Source of the DNA: Asterochloris sp. CNOR1
Lineage: Eukaryota; Chlorophyta; Trebouxiophyceae; Trebouxiales; Trebouxiaceae
Direction of reading: 5' to 3'
Length of the DNA stretch: 64,000 bases
Assembly (NCBI GenBank): GCA_963969365.1
Contig: OZ017749.1
Span: 3,472,001-3,536,000, forward strand
Made by a program: the position numbers and the translations under genes. Under the pieces are notes generated by a model that searched no databases, was not told the DNA's origin, and saw only the letters and a program-made list of their open reading frames with translations. Below are positions 25,084 through 35,700 of the stretch, in pieces (the first letter of the stretch is position 1; each line of letters opens with the position of its first letter).

Positions 25084-25163
25084 CTGCAGGCAAGAGGGCA
25101 GGGAGTGGCCGTGGTGACGCTTGTGCCCTGCACCGCACTGCCAGTGACTGCCTTCAGCTCCTC
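25083..25163 (-). repeat. Tandem copy of an exon 5' edge with its acceptor
   Basis: The exon starting at 25083 (TGCAG|GAGGAGATCGAGG, protein EEIEAAIGSAVQG) is preceded 80 bases upstream by TGCAG|GAGGAGCTGAAGG starting at 25163 (protein EELKAVTGSAVQG). Both copies have an acceptor and an open frame at the start. Confidence 0.7.
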
Positions 25164-25904
25164 CTGCATGGGTGTAACAGGTGTAGACGCGCAGTGCAAA
25201 GCACTTGACGTCTCTTGCCTGGATTTTTAATTACACGCAATGGCTTGCTGCCAATGAATACCCTGCACCCTCTCACAGCCAGCACCGTCGTGTGCCCCAG
25301 ATGTTCAAGACCCGCTGTTGTGCAACTTGCCAGCCTGTCATGCCCTGCTCAACTCAGCGTTACTCAATCTGGCTTTCCATCATGCTGCTCCACACAGTCC
25401 TCCTCTGCTCAATGCAGCATGACATCTACTCAACAGAGACCTACATTTGACAGCCGGACAGGCCCGCTCTGCTCCGCAACTCCAGGCACGCAGCCCCACC
25501 ACTTCAGGCATGCAGCCCCCTCAAGGCTTCAGGCACGCCCCTCCAGTGCTTCAAAGGAACCAAGCTGCATCAGGCGCTTTAGACAGCGCAGCTGCTCTGC
25601 CCAAACCGTGTTGCCATGAACAGCCTGAGGAGCCTTTGTGTACAGAATGTCTGCTGCAAAAGCCATAACCAGGTCCTGCCAAAGCAACATGGAGGCAGCT
25701 GTTGTGCTGCTCGCCTGTACAGTGTCCTTCTGAAGCAGGGTGCCCACAACCAGGCACTACCACACGATGACACAGCTCCGCTGCTGTGCTCAGCAGTGAG
25801 CATAGGCATGGTGAGTCAGTGTCACGCATGGACGTCCTCTCCCTTGCCGGCATCCTCCTCTTTTGCGCCAACAGAGCTTTTTTAACATGGCGACCTGTCA
25901 AGTA

Positions 25905-26165
25905 GAGCCCCACTCTGGGACTGCCAGGCAATGCCACCCTGGCCCTCCGTCCTGCCAGCATCAATTTGCCCTGACAGCCGACTTCACTGGTCTGAGCCAT
26001 GCCAAACAGTCCTGTGTCATCCCCCTCACAGCTGTGATGGCACGATTACCAACAGGCGGCATCAGCAGCTGTCAGGCAGGGTCCCACTTTGGACTGCCAG
26101 ACTGTGCCGCCCTGTTCGGCTGCCCTGCGCCCCCTCCCCGCCAGCATCATGTTGCGCTTGGAGTT
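25905..26165. repeat. Direct repeat about 185 bases apart
   Basis: Plus-strand CCCACTCTGGGACTGCCAGG with a downstream CCAGCATCAATTTGCCC (25911-25970) recurs as CCCACTTTGGACTGCCAGAC with CCAGCATCATGTTGCGC (26088-26157). On the minus strand the copies read GKLMLAGRRAR and KRNMMLAGRGRR. This is either a duplicated exon or an exon plus a decayed copy. Confidence 0.6.
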
Positions 26166-26749
26166 GGGCGTCACATACAGCGGGCGCTGCATCAGGCTGG
26201 CTGGCTGGACGCACGAGCGCTCTGACGCGGAACGCGACGTGGCGTGCCCTGCCTGGGGCAGTGCTGCGTGCTTCACTGGCACCCGCGCCCTGACAGCCAG
26301 GTACCTACAACAGATGCAGTGTCGCAGACAGCTCAGCAGACTGTAGCAACAGTAGAGCAGGCAGGGCACTGGGCTGCTTTGGTCAGTGGACACTTGCCCT
26401 GATGGCCTGGAACCTGCAGCAGGATGCTGGAGTCTGGGCGCCGTGCTGCATGCTTGACAGGCAGCCTTGCTTGCCTGGAGCAGAAGCTGAGGCTAGGGCA
26501 GCCTTCCAAAGTAGGACCTTGCTGGACAGCCTCCCAGGCGGGAGCCAGCACTCTGCTGGCTCAATGGCTGCTTATAGGGTATCAATGAAACCCCAGCTCG
26601 GGTCCCTGCTGGCCTGTACGTACCCCAGCCTCACTGCACGCCTGCTAGCCTGCTTGAGGTGAAGTAATCCACACTGCTCTGCACAAGCCCCCTCAACGCT
26701 TCTCCAGCACCGTCACTCGCTGCCAGCTTGGAGGGTCTGCCCAAGCACG

Positions 26750-29700
26750 TTAGCTTCTGCAGGGGCAATGCAGTGCCTATCAGGGCAGTGGCCTGCCCAA
26801 GCCCTAGCTGCATGAGCCCTCACCGCACAGCCTGCTCCAGGTGGAATCGCTCCCTGAGCAGGGCCATGCACTCCCTCCTCATCTCCTCCAGCTCCTGCTT
26901 CAGGCGCAGGTGGTACTGGATCTTCTGCTTGGGGTTGTTGTGTCCCAGGCCTGAGGTACCCAACAGCTCCTGCAGGCAGAGGCAGGTCTGTGTGCGCAGC
27001 CGCCTCTGCAGGACATTGTTGCGCCTTGCGCCTGCAGTCCCCAGCAGCCACATTCCTCACAAAAATGCACCGGCGTTCAGCAATGTAAACCTGCAGAAGC
27101 ATCGCCAGAAGCAGAACAAGCCCCTGGCCCCCTCATAGATGTACCCTGTCTATTTTGCTTGGCTGGGCAGGCAGTCTTGCTGAGGCAGCAGGCTGCAGCA
27201 CGACACTCTGCATGCCTCACCTGCAGGTCTATCTCCATCTGGCGAGTGCGGCTGGCCAGCAGGGCATTGTCCTCAGCCAGGCGCTGCATCTCAGATGCCA
27301 TGGCCTGTCCAGCCTCTGCTGCCTCTCGGGCTGCCTCTGCCTCTGCCTGGGACGCTGCCAGCTGCTGGGCTAACTCCTGCACGCGATCCTGCAGGCCCGC
27401 AGGTGATGCGCTGAGTCATCACAGAAAGCACGTTGCCATCTCTACTGCAGGCTGGCAGGTAGCCCTGCTGCAGAGCGAGCACTGACATGCAGATCTGCAG
27501 CATACGCAAGGCTGAGCCCATCTGCAGAAGATCAGCAGCAGTCTTGTGACTCTAGCCTGACAAGCTGCTAGCTGCTAAGGCAGCCCCTACACCTGGTCCT
27601 GCAGCTTCACAGACCATGTGTAAGCTTGACGCCTTTGATCTAAGAGCAATGACGTTTGTGAAATTTGCACACGCTCCTGCAGGCCCTTAAGAGCTCCTTG
27701 TGCGTATGTGCATGCCAATCATGCTGGGAGGCTGAAAAGATCTTGCGTGTTTGCCCTGCTGGCAACAGCTGCTTTGTCAAGCCCTGACTGTGCACCCTTC
27801 ATGCAGGGCAGGTACGTTGCAGCATTCCAGGCTGGAGCAAGGTGGCAGCAGACCACTGGCCACTAGCTTCACCTCAGGATGCGACGCAGCTGCCTGCTCC
27901 AGCTCTGATTGCAGCTCTGCAGCGCGCTTGTCAGCCACTTCGAGCGCTGCATATGCTGCAGCCTGCTCCTCCTGCAAGGACACAGTGGCAATGATCAGCT
28001 CTGCAGAGAATGCTGCCAGTCTAACTGGCTTGGGGCTGCCTGCTCTGCTCCAGCTCAGGTGCAGGACATGCTTTTGTTGAACATAAGCAAGTCCAGAAGG
28101 CTGCTAGTGGGGCTCACTCTCTCTCAAGCATAGCACATGGGGCTGCGCCATGAGTGGTGTTTGCAGTCAGGCAGGCAAGATCCCTGGAGCTTGATCAGTC
28201 AGCAAGAAGGCAATGCAGCAAGCAGAGCTAGCTGAAGGCATCCTACAGCTGCACAGTTCTAGGACAGCAGACGGCCACAGCTGTTGCTGCCGGCATTGGC
28301 CGCACGCCTGCGGAGTCAGAGATGGCCTGTTCCAAATTAGCACAATGTGAACCTGACACTGAACCTGCCTGGGTGCCCTCTGCCTCCTGCAGCTGCATCC
28401 GCACCCTCTGCAGCTGCTCAGCCATCTCAGCACCTGCAGGATGACAGTGAACTCTCCACCCACAGCCCACAGTTTCCTGTCAGTGCATCCATGCCACAGC
28501 CTTGACATTGTGTGCAGCCAATAACAGGTGCAGGCTGACACATGTACAGCTTCCCTCCAGAGGTGGGTGCTGTTGCAGGCCGCCACATGTTCGGCTTGCC
28601 TCTAGAGGTCAGTGCTGTTGCAGGTTGCCACATGTACAGCTTGCCCCCAAAGGTCAGTGCCCTGTGTGAAGCTGCAGCAACGCTGAAGGTCTCCATGGGC
28701 TCCACTGGGCCATCTAACAGCAAGGCAAGGGGCTGGCAAGCCTTTCCACAGCACACAGCACGGGCTTCCTCACCAGCTGCTTGGTGGGCGGCCACGTCAG
28801 CCTGGCTCTCCTCCAATTGGATAGTCAGGGCTGCTGCTGCAGCATCAGCCTCCTGCTGCCTTCCCTCAGCAGCGCAGAGTCTTGCCTGTAAACCCATAAC
28901 CAAGCTGTCAGCCTGCACAACATCTACCCTGCATGCTTGTGCTTGGTGCCCGTCTCAGCAGGCAGCAAAGTGCCCACAAGGAGCCAAGCTGCTGAACAAC
29001 ATACAAGACCCTGATGGGCATCCCCTGTCTGCAGCCCCAATGGACTGCTGTGCTACCTTTGCAAGTGATCTAGATGAGCCAGTCAGGCCGACACCTCCGC
29101 GAGCAATTGCTGCCAGCATTCAATGCAGAGCGTGGATTGATTCTAGCAGACACAGAGGTGGCCTTGCTCCAGGTAATCTTGCTGCAGCTGTCTGGGCTTC
29201 CGCGACAGGCTTCTCAGTTAGCCCCTCAAAGCTCAGGGACACATCCATTCCGCTGCTTTGCCTGGGATGCAGCTGTGTCAGCATGTACACACTCGTGCCC
29301 CAGGTGTTGAGCGAGACAGATCTTGCCTGCAGCTTGGTCTGCGCTGCAGCTGTGTCGGCCTGCAACTTCTCATGCTTCAGACGCCACTCGGCCCCCATGA
29401 CTGCTGCAGTTGTCTGGGTCTGCTGCAATCTGGCCTGGACACTCTCCAGGTGGGCACGTGCCTCATGCGCCTGGGCATCAGCTGCAGCCTGTTGCGCCTT
29501 GGCAGTCAGCCTCTGCTGCTCCAGCTGTGCTGCCGAAGCAGCCAGGTCTGCCGTCAGCTTCCCTTGTAGCTGCTCAGCGACCACCTACAGAAGCAGGTGG
29601 TTGTCAAGTGCCTCCCTGCATGGAGGGGCAGCTTGGAACATGAGACCTGCACTAGCTGGGACAATAGCATGCGCAGGAGTGCAGATAGTGGTGGATTGCT

Positions 29701-32700
29701 TTTCACACAAAAGTCGGCACTTTCTGCAGCCTGACGCTCAGGTGCTTGGTGTGAAACGCAAATGCTATCAACACTGAAGCGGCCTGCCAGTGTGAAGGCT
29801 AGGTCCCACCTGGGACTGTGCCAGTCGGGCATTGGATGCCTGCACCTGCTCCTCAGCTGCTTGCAGCTTGGCCGACAGCTCTGCCTGCGCGCTCTCAACA
29901 TGACATAGCAGCTCGTGCTTGGCAGTCAGGCGGTCCTGCAAACAGATATGAAGCTCACCAAGTAGCAGCCCAATGCGCAGCATAGCATGCAACAGCATCA
30001 GGCCTCCTGAAGCCACAGAGCAGATGGCAGACATACAGGAGCACCATGCCAGCAAGCAGAAGCACAACATCTGCTGAACACGCTCGTTCAAAATGGACGT
30101 GATTAGTGTTGCATGGCAGATGCACCTTAGGCACAGGCGCCCTGCACGTGCATGCTACTTGTCACCCACACCTGCAGCTTGAGCACCGCCTCTGCAGAGT
30201 CAGCCTCACGCTGCGCTGCCTCAGCCAGGCTGGACCTCAGCTGCTGCAGCAGATCTTGCAGGTCCTGCTCAGCCGCCTGCGCCTGCTTGCGTTGGGCAGA
30301 AAGCAGCTCCGCAGAGGTGGCGAGCTCGGCCTGTGCTGCCCGCAGCTCGCCCTGCAGCCGGTCAGCTGCCTCCTGGGCCTGCTGCAGGCGGCTGGCTGTG
30401 GCAGCGCACTCCTGCTGCGAGTCTGCCAGGCTCTTCTGGGCTTCCCCAAGCTCGTCCTGCAGCCTGCCAGCTGCTTCCTGCGCCAGCTGCCGGCGGGCAG
30501 CCACAACCATGCACTCCTGCTGCGAGTCTGTCAGGCCCAACTGAGCCTCAGCCAGCTGCGTAGTCAATGCAGCACCGGCCTGCTCAGCTATGCGCAGCTG
30601 CTCACTGGCCTCTGCATGGCACTTCTCCCTGTGTGCCAGCTGTGCAGTGAGTGTAGCGCTGGCCTGCTCTGCCACGCGCAGCTGCTCTATAGCCTCTGCA
30701 TGGCGCATCTCCCGGTCTGCCAGCTGTGCAGTGAGTGTGGCGCTGGCCTGCTCTGCCATGCGCAGCTGCTCAACAGCATTGGCATGGCGCCTCTGCTGGT
30801 CTGCCAGCTGTGCTCCTGCCTCCGCCAGCTCCTGCCTCCAGCCCTGCTCAGCCAGCGCCGCGGCGTTCAGCTGCGCTCTAGACTCGGTGCAGTCCTGCTG
30901 GGCGGCAGCCAGATTCCCCCTGAGATCCAGTGCTGTCGCTTCTGCCGCGCCCAGCTCGCTCCTGGCTGCGGCAAGGTCGCTACCCAGCTGCTCTGCCCTG
31001 GTGTCAGCCTGTGACAGGGCATCGCGCAGCCCAGAGGCGGAGGCCTCTGCTGACTGCAATTGGTCCCGCTGCAGCTGCAGCTGCCCCTCAAGCTCCAGCA
31101 CCTGAGCCTTGCTGGCGTCTGAGGCAGCACAGGCCTCCGTCCTTGCCTGCTGAAGTGCCGCCGCCGCTTCAGACAGCTGGGCCTGCAGTGAGCTGAGGCT
31201 GGCCTCAGCTGTCTGGGCTGCAGCAGCGGACTCCCCTGCCTGTTGCCGCAGCTGCTCCTGGGCATCAGATAGGCTGCCCTGCAGGGCAGTGGCGCTCTCC
31301 TGGGCCGCCTGAGCAGCAGCAGCTGCCTGCTGCTGCTGCTCACACAGCTCAGCCTCTACAGCAGCCAACCTGGCAGCTAAGTCAGATGCAGCTGCGTCGG
31401 CCTGGCGCTGCTGGGCCTGCTGCGCCTCTTCCAAGGCAGCCTTCTGAGCAGCCCAGTCCCGGGCTGAGGCTTCAGACTGAGCACTCTGCTCAGCCAGCTC
31501 TGCCTTAGCAGCCGCCAGCGCCTGCGGCCAGAGCATTGTGCGCTTAGTCCATCCCATGCAGAGGGGCCAGCTGCCCTTACTATGTGCAGTGCACGCGCAA
31601 GGCCTTTTTTTACAGTAAGCAAAGTTCCAGGTGGTGGCAATCCACTCTCCAGGCAAAACAAGGACGCATTGAGCACACTCAAGCCCCAGCCATATCTGAG
31701 ATGGCCTGACAGGAGACAGGCACCTGCACACTTCCGGTCCGTTCTGTAAAGGACGATGCCTTGCACACTGCCTGACTGCATGCATGACCAATGTCTGTTC
31801 GCAACCCGGCACAGTCACCTGACCATGTGCGACTGCTGCAGCACCAGCCTGCTCCTGTAGGCGCTGATATTCCTGTGCATCCCTGGCCTGTGTGACCACA
31901 AGCTGCTGCTGCAGCGCCTCCACCTCTGCTTGTGCATTTACGACCTGCCTCTGGCTTGCTTCCAGCATGCCCTGCCCCTGGTGGCAGTCAAGCTGAGACG
32001 TGTACAACCGCTCCTGCACAAGGCATGTCGCAGGGCAACTTACAGGGCGGTCACCTTGTCACAGCAGGCCTCAGGAGGAAGTAGTGCAATCGGCCAGCAC
32101 AGGCTTGCTAGATTAGCATACAAGCATTTTATGACGTCCAGTACAATTAAGGTGCAGCGCTCAGCAATGCTGCCGCAGTATCTGAGTGAATGCCTCGAAT
32201 GCAATTGTGCCTGACAAGCACGGTTGTGCTTGTCAGGCACAACCCAATATTGACAGCAGATGCCGTCTTCAATAGCTTCAGACACAACACCTCACCTGCA
32301 GGCTGGCCACCTCAGCCTCTGCAGCAGACATGGCGGCCTCAGCCCCTTGCAGCCGCTCATGGGCTGCTACTACCTGCTGCTGCACAACTTCAAGGCAGGC
32401 TTGGGTCTGGGCGCCATCACTCTGTGCCGCATGCAGGTGGGCCCGCTCCTGGGCAGTCTGCTGCTGGCTGTCCTCAAGTGCCAGCTGCAGGCTGGCCACC
32501 TTCTGCCGTGCTGCTTCCAGGCCTGCTGCCTTGTCAGCTGCACGCCAGCAACACACTGCTGAAGGTCAAGCTGAAAGATGACACGAGCATGAAATTTTGC
32601 AATACCTAAGCAACAGTAGCGGATGATGTTGCTGCACACAAGTACACCCGCCACTTGCGACCAGCACAACCAATCTTGGGTGGATGCTCACCCCGTGTAG

Positions 32701-35700
32701 TCAGCAGCTGGCCACTGACGATTTCCAGCTCGTTGGCAACCTGGGCCAGCTTGGCTTCCCAGCTCTGCTGCGTCTGCAGCACTTGAGCTTGGCTGGCCTT
32801 CAGAGCTGCCTGCCCCTGGCTGGCCTCCTGCTGTGCTGAGTGCAGCCTGGCCTGCAGGTCTGCAGCTGCAGCTTGACTGGTCTGCAGCTGTTCAGCCAGG
32901 TCCATGACTTGCTGCTGGGCACCCTCAAGAGCCGCCAGCCCCTGGCTGGTTTCCTGCTGCGCACAGTGCAGCCTGGCCTGCTGGTCTGAGGCCTCGGCCT
33001 GGCTTGCCTGCAGCTGCCCAGCCAGGTCCATGGCTTGCTGCTGGGCACCCTCAAGAGCCGCCCGCCCCTGGCTGGCCTCCTGCTGTGCAGAGTGCAGCCT
33101 GGCCTGCAGGTCTGAGCCCTCGGCCTGGCTACCCAGCAGCTGCTCTGCTGCCGTGGTGGCGGCTGCAGCAGCAGCAGCCTGCACTTCAGCCAGCTCCTGC
33201 TGAACGGCAGCAGTTGCCCGCTGACTGGCCGTCAGCTTCTGGTGGAGAGCAGCTGTTTTGCCCTGGCTGGCCTGCAGCAGCTGCTGAGCGGCTTGCGCTG
33301 CTTCACGTGCAGCACTCTGTGCATCCCGCAGCTCCTGCTGCAGAGCAGCAAGCTTAGCCTCACTCACCTCCAATTGCTGAGCAGCAGCCCTGGCAGCCTG
33401 CTCTGCAGCAGCCCGACCAGCCTGCAGCTCCCGCTGGGAGGCAGCTGCCTCGCCCTGACTGGCAAGCAGCTGCTCTGCTGCCGCGGCGGCAGCATCAGCA
33501 GCAGCACCCTGCACATTAATCAACTCCTGCTGAGCAGATGCTGCCTCAGCTTGACTTGCTCGCAGCTGCTGCTCCGCAGTCTTAGCAGCCTTTGCAGCTG
33601 CAGCCTGAGACCTCTGCAGTGCCCCCTGCGCAGCAGCTGTCTTATTCTGGCTTGCCTGCAGCTGCTGTGCCGCAGTGGCGCCAGCCTCCTCAGCAGCAGA
33701 CAGCGCCTCTGTAAGCTGCTGCTGCAGGCCCTTGCTGTGCATCTGCTGCTCTTCGAACTGAGCTTGGACTACAACAAGTTGGCCTTCCAGGCGAGTGTGT
33801 GCATCACACACTGCAGCCAGCTCAGCCTGAGTGCTGTTCAGGCTGCCCTCCAGCTCTGCCCGGGCCCCCTGCGCACTTGACAGAGCAGCCTGTGCCCCTC
33901 CAAGCTGGCGCTGCAGTGCCTCTGCCTGCAAGCTGGCCGCTGCCTGCTCCTGCTGCTGCTGAGTCTCTGCCTCAGCCAGCTGTGCAGCCACAGCAGCAGT
34001 CTCAGCCTGGCTACTGCGCAGCTGCCCGGTCAGATCTGCGACCTCACAGCGTGCCTGCTGTAGCAATGCCTCTGACTCTGCCAGCTGGGCAGCCACTGCA
34101 GCAGCCTCAGCCTGGCTGCTGTGCAGCTGATCAGCCAGGTCCTTTTGCTGCACCATACGCTCTGCGATGTCAGCCTGTGCTTGCTGCAGCAGGCCGTCCA
34201 GCTGTGTAGCATGCCGCCTGGACTCCTGTAGGTGCTGCTGCTGCGCAGCAAAGTCAGCATTGAGCTCACCAGCCTGCACCTGCAGGCAACAGCAACATCT
34301 GCCAGTGCAGTGTCTGGAGGACAGAAGAGCTGCAGGACCGGCAGCTGTGCAGGGTCAGCTGATCAGTCTTTCCAAGCACACTGTACGCCTTGCAGATATA
34401 TAAGGTCAGCGTCACTGGTCATGCAGATCCAGGAGTGTGCACTTCTGCTCAGTACAGTTTTCTCAAAGGGTAGTCGAGCACGCTGTGCACACAACAAGCA
34501 AGCGCTTGATGTGCAGAGTCAGCAAAAGGGAGTCTTGCCCCTGCCCAGTGCTGGTCCTGAGGAGGCCACTTATGCAGCAACATCGCGTTCAGTCAGTTGT
34601 GGCTGAAGCGGGAGATGGCTGTGCTGACCGGCTCAAGCTGCGTGCCCTTGATCGTAGCCCCCATAGTGATGTTGCTTGAAAGTTTGGCTGACACCGGGAT
34701 GCATGCATACCTGCAGGTGGCATAGCTGCTCCTGCAGCTCCACAGTGGCTGTCTTGCGCTGCTGAAGCTTGCCCTGGACCTCATCACGCTGCTGAGTGAC
34801 AACCTGCAATCATATCTGGTGTTGAGAGCACTTTCTGGCCCACCCCTAATAGTCCTGCAGAAGTTGGACTGGAAGCAGACCCCTGCTGGGTACTGGGGCT
34901 GGGCTGCCCCTTGCTAAACAGGATGAACTGATGCAAGCTGCCTGCAGTCATCTGGATGCTGCCTCACATCACAAGCGCAGCGCATCAAACAAGTCAACAT
35001 ACCATAGCAGACCAACCAGCAGCATGGAGAACCTTGCTGCTGATGCTGGAGGAGATTATTTTGTACATTGAACAAGTTGCTGCACCTGCAGCTCCAGTGT
35101 AAGCCTGGTAACGTCCTGAGCTTGCGCCGCTGACTGACCTTCTAGATCAGCGATGCTAGCCTGGTGAGCCATGTCCTGCGAACAGGTCAGGCAGTAGTTC
35201 AGTCTGCAGCAAGTTCAATCATTGAAGAGGCACTCATGCAGATGCAGACCCCGGAGAGACCAGCTGATGGGCGGCCCAAGACAACGCATTCTGTGATGCC
35301 CTGCAGGCACAGGAGCAGCATGCATAGCCCCCTAGCATCAGACAATCAGCATGCAGGCTTGCCGAGCTGCCCCCAAGTAATACACCTACCCAGTTCGCAC
35401 CTGCTGTTGAAGGCTTGCAAGGTCAGCCTGCAGCTGATTGTGCTGCTGGACCAGCTGCTCCTGAGCCACTGTGAGCTGGGAGTGGGCATTGGCCAGTTCG
35501 TTGTACTGGGTAGTCAGCAGGACCTGCAGGGCACCAGATGGGGCCAGTTGCAGGAGCTATAATGACCAGTTTTGTCATGACCAGTCACCATTGCTGGCTG
35601 CAAAATGCAATGCCTATCAATGGGTTCCTGGCCTCACTTTGGATGTGTCAGTCCACGGCTGGCAATCTGCACACGAAGACATTGACAGCTGCCCACGACA

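Noticed and set aside
30106-31014. 302-codon plus-strand frame, with similar long frames opposite the coiled-coil exons (28542-29777, 33242-33880, 35837-36781)
   Set aside because: These are antisense shadows of Ala/Gln/Leu-rich coiled-coil exons, made of Leu/Cys/Ser-rich low complexity.
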